Virus record (IMG/VR): IMGVR_UViG_3300046692_000604
Span: 1 to 47,490 of that record
Direction: 5' to 3' (one strand)
DNA: 47,490 bases
Source: a virus
Numbering within the stretch: the stretch's first letter is position 1; every line of letters begins with the position of its first letter. The notes below the pieces were generated by a model. The model searched no databases. It saw only the letters and a program-made list of their open reading frames with translations, and was not told the origin of the DNA. The position numbers and the translations under genes are program-made. Of this stretch, positions 31,488 through 39,623 are shown piece after piece.

Positions 31488-31570
31488 GGAAAGCCCGGTG
31501 GTTTATTGGTCGAAACGCTGGCCAAGGTGGATATGCCCGCCAATTGGTGGATCACCTGAATCGCGGTTGA
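31488..31570 (+). pseudogene. DUF6124 gene fragment
   Basis: The stretch with TTGGTCGAAACGCTGGCC and TTGGTGGATCACCTG resembles the middle of DUF6124 copy 2 (30255-30310: TCTGGTCGAAACCCTGGCC, GAGTTGGTGGACCTC). It has no start or leader. It looks like a remnant left behind the nuclease gene, suggesting that the nuclease lies between a whole and a broken DUF6124 copy. Confidence 0.5.
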
Positions 31571-31645
31571 GCACCACTGCCTGTGATCAGAGTGGCTTGA
31601 GCCAGACAGTCGTTCGCCAAAAGATGAATCGCGATTTATTGAAAT

Positions 31646-33052
31646 CTAGGGTTTGAATTGCCAATACTTATTAGGCTCGCGTCCCGCTCGGCTCAATCCT
31701 GCTCTTTTATCAACGGTGAGCGACTCTTGAATGAGGTAATGCATATCGTCAATTATTGAGCGTACATCTCCATAATACGAATGTCCCAGTAAGCTGGTGT
31801 CTACGTTCGATGCATCGATGGTGTCTACTCCCTTTAGTATGACTAGCCCAGTTCCGCTATCTCCCGCACGTGGGTATCCATGGAGTTTTTGTGATGCAAG
31901 TAATGCTCTATCATTGGACGACGCATACAGCGTAACGCTTCGCTCGGCCTTCAATAGTCTTGGTGCAATCTGCTGTTTAAACAAATCAGCATCTATGTCA
32001 GGGGCGGCGAGTATTACTGCTTTCAGTTTTCCAATTGCTTCCGGATTTTCTACTGCTATTGCTCCAATCGCCTTAGCAAGACCTCGCGTCCCCATGCTAT
32101 GACCTACAACAAAAACGTTTGAAAATTTAGAGTCTGAAAGAATATCAACCAGGAATTCTTTAATATTGCCTTCCGATAGCTCAATATTTCTTTCGTCCGC
32201 CTCATAGGCGGTTAATGACGCCGAGTTTCTAGAGGGCCAACTGTAAAAAATTGGTACGCCATCAAAATTTAGATCGTAAGCCATTTGTGCAGTTCGCTTC
32301 GCGGCATCATCGAATCCAACGTTGAAACCATGAATAAAAACAAAGGCATTACCCGATTTTGACATCTCCGCAAGCCAAGCGATGTCTCGATTGAACGCTT
32401 CGTGTGATTGTAGTTCTGTTTTTAGAATCATAACGTGCTTTTGGGGCGTTTCACTAAACTCAAACCTAAGTATCGATGGCGATTCGATAACCCCAGCTTT
32501 GTGGTGAGGTGGAATACTTACATAGCAGTAGCCATAGCTAAGATTTCCAGGGTCTGAAGTAAAGGTTATTTTGTTGTCATCGGTAGTGTATTGTCGGTCC
32601 GTGGCAAAATTTACTCGGACCCCATGATAGCCTTCGCTATCAATTGCGCGGGGGTCTTGCCAGTTTTGGAGTGTTTTTGGATTGACGGCAGGGGTGACTC
32701 GAGCAACTACGTCTATTGTGGAAAAGTCTAGTTTTGGTCGAATAACATAGGCGTCATAGGTTGTCTTTTTTGTTAGCACACCACCGTATCCTTCGTTTTT
32801 ATCTTCCCACCCATCCGTTTGGGCACCAGAAAATTCCGCTTCGCTGTTGAAAACAATATATGGGCTGTCCGTGGCAATTGTTGCAGATGCGGGCGGAGGA
32901 TCTGGACGCACCTCTGAGTTAGGTAGGGCAGCCACTGGCGGAGATCTCTTATATTGCATATATTGCACTGCTGGTAGCATTACTATAACTATCAAGGCGA
33001 GTGCTATTAATACAAGCAACCAGCGGTGCTTTATTATTTTTCCAAACTTCAT
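31646..33052 (-). CDS. Membrane-anchored alpha/beta hydrolase (DUF900-like)
   Basis: This 468-residue protein has an N-terminal membrane anchor (about 12-32, LLVLIALALIVIVMLPAVQY) and a C-terminal alpha/beta hydrolase domain of the DUF900 type: FVFIHGFNVGFDDAAKRTAQ, IFYSWPSRN, then nucleophile elbow GHSMGTRG and a late D/H (APDID; LLGHSYY). The middle ~150 residues (beta-rich) are unassigned. I chose ATG 33052; ATGs at 33064 and 33133 are possible. It is the last cargo gene before phage gene G, on the same strand as the late genes, so read-through from late operon 1 may express it. Confidence 0.75.
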   Translation of the reverse strand: MKFGKIIKHRWLLVLIALALIVIVMLPAVQYMQYKRSPPVAALPNSEVRPDPPPASATIATDSPYIVFNSEAEFSGAQTDGWEDKNEGYGGVLTKKTTYDAYVIRPKLDFSTIDVVARVTPAVNPKTLQNWQDPRAIDSEGYHGVRVNFATDRQYTTDDNKITFTSDPGNLSYGYCYVSIPPHHKAGVIESPSILRFEFSETPQKHVMILKTELQSHEAFNRDIAWLAEMSKSGNAFVFIHGFNVGFDDAAKRTAQMAYDLNFDGVPIFYSWPSRNSASLTAYEADERNIELSEGNIKEFLVDILSDSKFSNVFVVGHSMGTRGLAKAIGAIAVENPEAIGKLKAVILAAPDIDADLFKQQIAPRLLKAERSVTLYASSNDRALLASQKLHGYPRAGDSGTGLVILKGVDTIDASNVDTSLLGHSYYGDVRSIIDDMHYLIQESLTVDKRAGLSRAGREPNKYWQFKP

Positions 33053-33162
33053 AGCGATCACCATGAGTTTTAGGTTTGAATCCGTAGCGTGAAGATTAGC
33101 AAGAGTGTCAAATTTCGCCACGGCTATAATCATGTATTCGTTTTAGAACGGCATTGAAGGCA

Positions 33163-33639
33163 TTAGAGGCGGGACGTTTTTTCTAAGTGACGCAACGTCA
33201 ACTCTAGGATCGCCTCTGCCGCTTGGGGTTGTAATTGGCCTTCAACACTCATGGGCAGATACGGCCTGCCCGGTATGTCACCCCACAAATGCGGAAAGTT
33301 TGCCTGTTCCCCACCGAACTGCATCATCGCAGCATACGGTTTGTTGCTGCCGACTAGCGCCGAGCTGTCGGTCGCATGGGTGGTGATTGAAGCGGCCAAC
33401 CCGGCGGCGCTGACTTGCAGGATCTGGCCGGGCCAGTTGCCGTGTTTGGCGCGGTGTTCGGTGGTGGTTTCGGAGAGTTCGGCCCATTGAGGGCGGCCTT
33501 CGTTTTCGAAGTTTTCTTCTGTTTGGTTGGCGAGTTCGGCGGCGATGCCTTGCATGAGTGGCGCGAGGTCGCCGATGGCCCATTCCACTTTGTTTAGGGT
33601 TTGTTGTAGGTGGTGGTGTTCTAGTTCGATGGTGAGCAT
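33163..33639 (-). CDS. Virion morphogenesis protein G
   Basis: This 158-residue protein is of the Mu gpG type (phage virion morphogenesis). Typical parts are LTIELEHHHLQQTLNKVEWA, FENEGRPQWAELSETTTEHR, GLAASITTHATDSSALVGSN and PGRPYLPMS. It ends the first late block; the cargo island C separates it from the protease gene that normally follows. Confidence 0.9.
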   Translation of the reverse strand: MLTIELEHHHLQQTLNKVEWAIGDLAPLMQGIAAELANQTEENFENEGRPQWAELSETTTEHRAKHGNWPGQILQVSAAGLAASITTHATDSSALVGSNKPYAAMMQFGGEQANFPHLWGDIPGRPYLPMSVEGQLQPQAAEAILELTLRHLEKTSRL

Positions 33640-33695
33640 GAGGCGTCCAGGATCGGGTTTTGGGCTTCAGGGTCGATGTTGGCTGGGCTGCCGCT

Positions 33696-33722
33696 ATCGC
33701 GAGCAAGCTCGCTCCCACAGGT
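33696..33722. repeat. Pseudomonas REP element
   Basis: The minus strand reads CCTGTGGGAGCGAGCTTGCT then CGCGAT, a standard Pseudomonas REP with stem GCGAGC/GCTCGC. It fills the F-G intergenic gap of the late operon. Confidence 0.85.
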
Positions 33723-33732
33723 ATCGCGGCGT

Positions 33733-34578
33733 TCATGTGGCATGGGATTGGATCGCGGCTTGTTTGTGTTTTAGGGCCTTGGCCAAGCCGATGCCGGGGG
33801 CGTGGTTGAAGCCTGGGTCGGTGCGGAATGTGGCAGCGTGGCCTTGGGCGTTTGTGATGCGAATTCCGGTGACCGAGGCTGTGCGTATTTCGCCGGTGCG
33901 TTTGTCGGTGCCGGTCTCTATGGTTTCTGTGAACATTTTTCCCTCGCTGGATTTGACGGTGAGCCCACGGCGTTTGACGGCGGCTTCGCTCAGGGCGATG
34001 ACGCGACACCGGCAGTTGAAGCCGTTAGGCGGGAAGATCGATGACCAGATGGGGTCATCGTGGCGAAAAACTTGGCCGTGCATCGCTCGGTGACTGGGTC
34101 GCGTCTTTCCGTCGAGGATGGCGATGTACATCCAGTACGGGTGGGTTTGGGCGGTGGCTTCCATGCTGGCTTTGCGGCCGGCCATGTAGGCGCTTTGCAG
34201 GTTGGTTTGGTAGATGGTTTTTAACCTTCTTGGGCTGCCGAGTTGGACGAGTTCGCCGGTGCCTTGGCTGTCGACGATGACTTGTTTCCCCCACCAGCCT
34301 TGGGCTTGCAGGATGGGTTGCAGGTGGGTGGTGAATTGCTTGAGGGTTTGGCCTTGTTGCAGGGCTGTTTCCAGTGCGGCGCGGATGTCGGACAGCAGGT
34401 CCAGGCGCATGGCTTTGGCGACGGTGAAGGCTTGGTCGTGGGCTTGGTCGAGCCTGTCTTGCCAGTGCCAGGTGATGGCGTAGCCCTTGTGTTTTAGGTA
34501 GGCAATGGCGTTTGTCGGTTCTAGGCCGAAGATGGCTTTGAGGTCTGCCGGGTTGAGGCGTTTCGCGGGGGTGGCCAT
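33733..34578 (-). CDS. Minor head protein F (SPP1 gp7-like)
   Basis: This 281-residue protein is a Mu gpF/SPP1 gp7-type head morphogenesis protein involved in portal and DNA ejection. Typical parts are YQTNLQSAYMAGRKASMEAT, YWMYIAILDGKTRPSHRAMHG and a NGFNCRCRVIALSE motif. The ATG at 34578 is the start right after the portal stop at 34580. Confidence 0.9.
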   Translation of the reverse strand: MATPAKRLNPADLKAIFGLEPTNAIAYLKHKGYAITWHWQDRLDQAHDQAFTVAKAMRLDLLSDIRAALETALQQGQTLKQFTTHLQPILQAQGWWGKQVIVDSQGTGELVQLGSPRRLKTIYQTNLQSAYMAGRKASMEATAQTHPYWMYIAILDGKTRPSHRAMHGQVFRHDDPIWSSIFPPNGFNCRCRVIALSEAAVKRRGLTVKSSEGKMFTETIETGTDKRTGEIRTASVTGIRITNAQGHAATFRTDPGFNHAPGIGLAKALKHKQAAIQSHAT

Positions 34579-34579
34579 G

Positions 34580-36028
34580 TCAGTCTTCCCGATCAGCGTT
34601 GGCGCTGAGGCGGCCCCAGGTGTCGGCCATGAACAGCCAGTTGGCGAGTGGTTGTTCAGGTGCCTGGTCTTCGTGTTGTGGCGAGGCTTCGGCCAACACT
34701 GCGTTGAGGGTTTGTTCGCTGTGTTGTTGGAGTACTCCGGCCGGCAGGCTGTCGATGGCCTGGTCGAGTGCGATTTGATCCAGTAGCGGCCGTAGGTTTG
34801 ATTCGGCAAATTCGGCTGAGTCGGTGGTGGCTGGTGCGTCCTGCAGGTCGCCGTCTTGCAGGTTGTAGGTGCGCTGCCAGTAGGCGTTGGTGAATTTGAC
34901 GCCGGAATCGGTCAGGGCTTTGTCGCGCTGGGCCAGGCTTTTGTCGATTTCTTCTTGTTGCCACAGTGCATACAGCGGTGCGACGACGTCGGTGCCGAAG
35001 TTGATGTCGACGACTTGGCGGATGCAGGCGTTTAGCGCGGTGGCGACGATGGCGGCGTCGCCGTCGCGGATGTCTTTGGTGACTTCGGCGCCGGCCGTGG
35101 CGCTGGCATGGTTGCTGTCTTTTTCGGTGGTCTGGTTTTGCCCGAGCATGGCGACGTTGATTTCGCTGCGGCAGTATTCCAGCAATTGGCGGTAGACCTC
35201 GGCGCTGCCGGCTTTGCCGGCGGCTTCGATGATTTGCACGCTGGCATCGTCGGGGATGGCAGCGACGGCGTCCTGGACCATGGCTTCGAGGCTGTTGAGT
35301 AGCAGCTCAGTTTCACCATCGGTGGCGCCGCGTGGGTGTTTGCCGATGACCCAGGGGCTGCCGTATTTTTCCGTGAATTGGACCCAGAACTTGAGCCCGC
35401 CTTTCATGAAGGTGGCTGGCCAGAAGCACATGCTCAGATCGGGAAAACCGTAGGGGTTGGCGTAGGTGGCGTCTTGGCGGGCGACGATGAAGCGTCGAGG
35501 GTCGCACAGCTCCCCATCCTGGCCTGCGTCTTTGGCGCGAAAGCGCAGTGCGTTGTCTTTGTCGTAGAAGAACCATTCGGACGGTTTGCCGAGCAGGTCT
35601 TGTGGCACCTGGTGCAGGCCGAGCGGTTGCCACATGAGTTCGATGGGTTGATAGCCGAATAACGGCGCGTCGAGCAGTTCGCGGATGATGCGGTCCAGGT
35701 CGAGGTCGGTGAGCCAGTCGGTAATGAAACGCTCGACATTCGGCGGCGCCTCGCCGCGTTTTAGGCCGCGCTCCAAGGACAGGACCGCTGCCTTGCGACG
35801 GCGAATGTTGCCGCCGACCAAGGCTGAACTGCGCAGGTCGCGGTAGACGGTGATGTCTTTGCCTTGGGCTTTGAGGATGGGGTCTGGGTTGGGCAGATTA
35901 GCGCCGCTAACGCCGCTTGTTTCGGTGCGGCCACGGGTGGCGATGTGGTGGTTGAGCCTGGTGCTGCGTTTGGCTTCGGCGAAGCTTAAGAATTCGGTGG
36001 GGCTGACCCACAGGCCGGTGGTGTTCAT
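34580..36028 (-). CDS. Portal protein (Mu gp29/DUF935)
   Basis: This 482-residue protein is a Mu gp29-type portal (DUF935). It has the family start (LRSSALVGGNIRRRKAAVLS), DAPLFGYQPIELMWQPLG, KYGSPWVIGKHPRGATDGE and AMLGQNQTTEKDSNHASATA. The start overlaps the terminase stop as ATGA (36028/36025). Confidence 0.93.
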   Translation of the reverse strand: MNTTGLWVSPTEFLSFAEAKRSTRLNHHIATRGRTETSGVSGANLPNPDPILKAQGKDITVYRDLRSSALVGGNIRRRKAAVLSLERGLKRGEAPPNVERFITDWLTDLDLDRIIRELLDAPLFGYQPIELMWQPLGLHQVPQDLLGKPSEWFFYDKDNALRFRAKDAGQDGELCDPRRFIVARQDATYANPYGFPDLSMCFWPATFMKGGLKFWVQFTEKYGSPWVIGKHPRGATDGETELLLNSLEAMVQDAVAAIPDDASVQIIEAAGKAGSAEVYRQLLEYCRSEINVAMLGQNQTTEKDSNHASATAGAEVTKDIRDGDAAIVATALNACIRQVVDINFGTDVVAPLYALWQQEEIDKSLAQRDKALTDSGVKFTNAYWQRTYNLQDGDLQDAPATTDSAEFAESNLRPLLDQIALDQAIDSLPAGVLQQHSEQTLNAVLAEASPQHEDQAPEQPLANWLFMADTWGRLSANADRED

Positions 36029-37629
36029 GCGTACCCCTGGGTGATGTGTTGGCCTTGGCGTGGGCGGCGGGATTTGACGTTGAGTGGGCCACTGGCGACT
36101 TCGAGCGTGGCGAAGTTGGCGAGTGCACCCGCGCCAGCGAAGTCGCCGTGGCGGTAGAGGTCAGGGTCTTTGAGGTCTTGGGTGCGGGCTTTGACGATCA
36201 TGGGGATGCCGTCGACGGTTTCGATGGCGCGGATGTCTTGGTGCAGGGAGTCGTCTTTGGGCAGTGTGAGGGTGGCGTCTTCGAACAGTTGCACGAATTT
36301 GGGCATCCAGGCGCCGTACCAGGCGCGGGTGATTTTCACTTGGTGGATGCGGTTGTGGCCGAACTCGTCGGCGGTGTCTTCGGCGAGTGTTTCGCCACTG
36401 CCGGTGGCGTCGAGTGCGGCACCGACGAAACGCGGCAGCCGGCGCAGGATGTAGAACAGGATCTGCTGTTGTTGCCGGGTGGGCACTTTGTGCATTTCGA
36501 CCACGAACGGCACGTCGCGATGCCGCGCCTGGTCGACGGACATGGGGCAGATGATGGAGAAGTCGCGGTGCCGGGCGTAGTCCATGCCGAGGAAGTGGCG
36601 CAGCTGGGGGTTTAGCGGCTGTAGTAATTGCGCCAGGTAGCGCTCGATCCAGTCGTTGACGTAGGCCTCACGCCGGTAGACCGGCTGTTGGGTGAAGTCG
36701 TCGTCCAGTGCCAGGCGCAGGACGGTGCGACCGGGGCGCATGGCTTCATCGATCCACACGCCGGGGATGCACACGCCGTTGCCGTCGCGCGGAATGGCGT
36801 CGAGTTCTTCGCGCATTTGCGCTTTGCGCGGGCCGTAGGCATTGCGGATTTGTTTGTACCAGGCTTCCTTGCCTTCTGGCGTGGCGACCTTGCCGGCCAT
36901 GAAGCACACCCGCTCAAACAAGCCGTTGGCGACGGCGTCGTCGAAGGTGGCGCGAAAGACTTTGGCGCTGCTGCCGTAGCGCTGGTCGCGGATGTCGCTG
37001 ACCATTTGGTTGAAGGCGTTGGCCTTGCCGTTGTGGGTGCTGATGATGACGATGCGCCCGCCCCAGATCAGCAGCGCCGTGGCAGCGTCGAGCACGGCGG
37101 AGACGTCGCGGTGGAAGGCGGCTTCGTCGATGATGACTTTGCCTTGCAGGCCGCGCACGCCGGCCGGGTTGCTGGACAGTGCGACGATTTTGAAGCCCGA
37201 GGCGTAGCGAATACGGTAGGCGTTGATCTGGCGGGTGTTGCCGGCGTCGTCCTGGTCTTGGAAGAGGAATTCTTCGATTTGGCTGACGCCCGAGGCTTGG
37301 GCTTCGGCGATGACGCGGCTGAACTTGGCGCAGTAGCCGATGAATTCCAGGCCCTTTTCTTTGGTGTCGCCGATGTAGAAGCAGTCCATGCCGCCAGCGA
37401 TTTTTTGCGAGGCGGCGGTGATAACGGAATCGAGTGCTTCGGCGAAGGTGATGCCGGTGCGGCGGCCTTTTTCACAGAGTTTGATGTGTGCATCGATGGC
37501 CAACCATTGGGACTGGTGGGCCATGAGGATGCTGTCGAGCAGTGGGTTGTAGCCCTCGGGGATCTGGCGGACGCTGGGCGGTAGTTCGTCCCATTCGATG
37601 ACGCGCAGTGTGCTGGATGAGGGTTTCAT
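36025..37629 (-). CDS. Terminase large subunit (Mu gp28 type)
   Basis: This 534-residue protein packages DNA. A Walker A-like CEKGRRTGIT lies at about 52-61, followed by VIIDEAAFHRD as Walker B. The C-terminal nuclease region contains LGMDYARHRD, AALDATGSGET and related acidic residues. It overlaps the small subunit by 4 nt and the portal by 4 nt. Confidence 0.93.
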   Translation of the reverse strand: MKPSSSTLRVIEWDELPPSVRQIPEGYNPLLDSILMAHQSQWLAIDAHIKLCEKGRRTGITFAEALDSVITAASQKIAGGMDCFYIGDTKEKGLEFIGYCAKFSRVIAEAQASGVSQIEEFLFQDQDDAGNTRQINAYRIRYASGFKIVALSSNPAGVRGLQGKVIIDEAAFHRDVSAVLDAATALLIWGGRIVIISTHNGKANAFNQMVSDIRDQRYGSSAKVFRATFDDAVANGLFERVCFMAGKVATPEGKEAWYKQIRNAYGPRKAQMREELDAIPRDGNGVCIPGVWIDEAMRPGRTVLRLALDDDFTQQPVYRREAYVNDWIERYLAQLLQPLNPQLRHFLGMDYARHRDFSIICPMSVDQARHRDVPFVVEMHKVPTRQQQQILFYILRRLPRFVGAALDATGSGETLAEDTADEFGHNRIHQVKITRAWYGAWMPKFVQLFEDATLTLPKDDSLHQDIRAIETVDGIPMIVKARTQDLKDPDLYRHGDFAGAGALANFATLEVASGPLNVKSRRPRQGQHITQGYA

Positions 37630-38177
37630 GGTTTGACGCCGAGGAATTTCTGGCGCCAGAACAGGGCCTGGTCTTCGGTCATGCCTTGGGCTTTGACGGC
37701 GTTGTCGAGTTCGGCGGCTTGTTCTTGGAGCAGGCGTTCGCGGGTGGCTTTTTCGATGGCCTGGCGCTCTTTGACGCTGAGGGTTCGGGCTTCCATGGTG
37801 GCTTTGGCGGCGCGGGCCAAGGCGGAGACTTCGGCGATGGTGACGTCGTCTTTTTCGTGGGCACCCATGGCGGCCTGGTAGGTCAAGGTTGAGATGGCTT
37901 CGACCAACAAGACGCCGGTTTTGTCTGAGGCGTCTTCGCCGAAGGCGCCGACGAAGGCTTCGGCCATTTCCCGTTGTTGCCGGGCTTTGTCGATGAGTTC
38001 GTCGAAGCCGAGTTTGAAGCGGCCCAGGGCGCTGCGGCTGGGGGCTTTTTCGTTGGGGAAGCGCCCTTGGATGTCGGCGAGCATGTCGTCGAGGGTCAGG
38101 CGGTCTTCGCGCAAGAGCTTTTGGATGTAGGCCTTGACCACCGGTGGCAGGCGGTTGATGGAGGATTTGCCGGCCAT
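37626..38177 (-). CDS. Terminase small subunit (Mu gp27/DUF3486)
   Basis: This 183-residue protein (GKSSINRLPPVVKAYIQKLL, LADIQGRFPNEKAPSRSALG) is of the DUF3486 type, which serves as the Mu-like small terminase. The N-terminal helix-turn-helix-like part should bind phage-end DNA; the rest is helical and charged, ending ALFWRQKFLGVKP. Confidence 0.9.
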   Translation of the reverse strand: MAGKSSINRLPPVVKAYIQKLLREDRLTLDDMLADIQGRFPNEKAPSRSALGRFKLGFDELIDKARQQREMAEAFVGAFGEDASDKTGVLLVEAISTLTYQAAMGAHEKDDVTIAEVSALARAAKATMEARTLSVKERQAIEKATRERLLQEQAAELDNAVKAQGMTEDQALFWRQKFLGVKP

Positions 38178-38179
38178 GG

Positions 38180-38473
38180 TCAGGCCCCCGGCCGTTTGAT
38201 GCCGGGCACGCGGGCGCGGCCTGCGGCGATGTCTTGGCCGCGCTCGGTGAGGGTGGCGACGAGTACGGGGCCTACGTCGGCGAGGGTCATGGCGCCTTGT
38301 TCTGCGAGCCAGTGCAGTTCGGTTTTGACGTGGTCGCGGCTGGCGGTGTGGCCGAAGTTGTCGAGGGCGGTGTTGAGGACGGAGCTGTTGGCGCGGTAGC
38401 CGGGCATTTCGACCAGTAGCCGCAGGATGACCAGGCGCATGTCTTGGCGTAGGAAGTCGGCGTAGTGGGTCAT
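38180..38473 (-). CDS. Mu gp26-like winged-helix protein
   Basis: This 97-residue protein (MTHYADFLRQDMRLVILRLL...) has the VpaChn25/Mu gp26-type winged-helix look: LNTALDNFGHTASRDHVKTE, LHWLAEQGAMTL, TLTERGQDIAAGRARVPGIK. It lies two bases before the terminase small subunit gene and may assist packaging or head-gene expression. ATG 38473 overlaps the previous stop by four bases. Confidence 0.8.
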   Translation of the reverse strand: MTHYADFLRQDMRLVILRLLVEMPGYRANSSVLNTALDNFGHTASRDHVKTELHWLAEQGAMTLADVGPVLVATLTERGQDIAAGRARVPGIKRPGA

Positions 38474-38775
38474 GTTTTTTCTCGCAGCAGGTAGTCGTTG
38501 ATGCGGTCGAGCGATCGGGCTAATGGGCCGAGGGCGTCTTTGACGCCGGACAGTTCGGCGCGCACGGCTTTCATGTCGCCCAATAGGTCGGTGACGGCGG
38601 TTGGGTCTGGCAGGTGCCGGATGTGTTCTTCGAGGGCGACGATGCGGGTGCGCAGTTCGAGCAGTTCCTGGGCGCTGGCGGCCTGGCGTTTGGTCATGAA
38701 GGTGTAGACGCCCAGTACGGTGAGGATCAGCCACTGGACGGTCTGGAAGCCGAAGTTGAGGTCGTTCAGGTTCAT
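38470..38775 (-). CDS. DUF2730 membrane protein
   Basis: This 101-residue protein has an N-terminal membrane span (about 10-28, FQTVQWLILTVLGVYTFMT) and a coiled-coil tail (AQELLELRTRIVALEEHIRH), the DUF2730 layout found in the Mu-like lysis/terminase interval. A spanin-like role is possible but not shown. Confidence 0.8.
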   Translation of the reverse strand: MNLNDLNFGFQTVQWLILTVLGVYTFMTKRQAASAQELLELRTRIVALEEHIRHLPDPTAVTDLLGDMKAVRAELSGVKDALGPLARSLDRINDYLLREKT

Positions 38776-38800
38776 TCAACACCGCCTGTGGGTTTACGGT

Positions 38801-39019
38801 TTAGCGCAGGGCTGGTTGGTCGGGGCCTTGTTTGATCAGGCGTGCGACGAACAGGAGGATGGCCAGTGCGCTGTTGAGGGCGGCGTACGCTTTGGGTGAT
38901 AGCTGGGTTTGCCAGAGGGGCAACAGGTCCAGTTGGGCGAGCCCGATCAGGGCGATGACCAGGCCGATCTGGATGCTGTAGAGCCTATAGCTGCGACGCC
39001 AGTTGTTGATCAGTGGCAT
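38801..39019 (-). CDS. Putative holin
   Basis: This 72-residue protein has two membrane segments (IQIGLVIALIGLAQLDLLPL; AALNSALAILLFVARLI) with short charged ends, the pattern of small phage holins. It overlaps the endolysin gene by 10 nt. It would make the inner-membrane lesion that times lysis. Confidence 0.75.
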   Translation of the reverse strand: MPLINNWRRSYRLYSIQIGLVIALIGLAQLDLLPLWQTQLSPKAYAALNSALAILLFVARLIKQGPDQPALR

Positions 39020-39516
39020 GCGGGGGCTTCCATGGTCTGGCCGTGGGTGATGCCGCGTTCGATGCCGGCCAGTGACAGGCCTTCGGTGATGACGGCGTCG
39101 CCGTACCAGCGGCCGCCCGGTAAAGGTCCCGCGCCGTTTTCGTGGCGGATGATGACGGTGACCAGGGCGCGCATGACGTCGAAGTCGTAGACGTCGACGC
39201 TGTCGACGTCGGGATCGAGGCCTAAGGCGCGGGCCACGCTGATGACGTAGGCGTCGGTGTTGTTTTCTGTGGGCGGCGCCCAGCGTTCGACGATTTCGCG
39301 CACGGTGTCGATGCGGGTGCCGTTGGTGGCGAGGCGTTTGTCTTGGTAGGTGATGAGGACCCGGGCCATGGCGCGGATGCCCCAGCGGGGGTTTAGGTAT
39401 TGGACGAATTGGTTGTCGTTTTGGGTGGGGGCCATGCCTTGCCAGCGGATGCCGTTGGTGTGGCGGATGTTGCCGGGGTTGTAGTTGCGGATGCCGCGGG
39501 GTTGTTCGGGTCGCAT
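39010..39516 (-). CDS. Putative endolysin
   Basis: This 168-residue protein (RGIRNYNPGNIRHTNGIRWQ...) resembles the phage structural/lysozyme-like family with the NPGNIR motif. It is upstream of the holin in the lysis position. ATG 39516 follows GGAGG at ~10 nt; an ATG at 39570 lacks a site. Residues MARVLITYQDKRL and GRWYGDAVITEGL are also typical. The catalytic glutamate cannot be fixed by eye. It is the first gene of the first late block. Confidence 0.72.
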   Translation of the reverse strand: MRPEQPRGIRNYNPGNIRHTNGIRWQGMAPTQNDNQFVQYLNPRWGIRAMARVLITYQDKRLATNGTRIDTVREIVERWAPPTENNTDAYVISVARALGLDPDVDSVDVYDFDVMRALVTVIIRHENGAGPLPGGRWYGDAVITEGLSLAGIERGITHGQTMEAPACH

Positions 39517-39600
39517 GGGGGGACGCCTCCAGTCAGGGCACCCGGTTGTGCGGGTGCCAGAAATGCACACGCCGCTATGGTGGGCGGCGTGGGCTGGAGG

Positions 39601-39623
39601 GGCTTTTAATCGGGTTTAAGGAG
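39601..39623 (-). promoter_or_regulatory. Putative late promoter/activator site D
   Basis: The minus strand reads CTCCTTAAACCCGATTAAAA then GCC, differing from site C at two positions. It is 84 nt upstream of the endolysin gene. It overlaps the last codons and stop of the SLATT gene (39616), so that cargo abuts the site directly. In Mu the lysis operon is likewise led by a C-dependent promoter. Confidence 0.7.
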
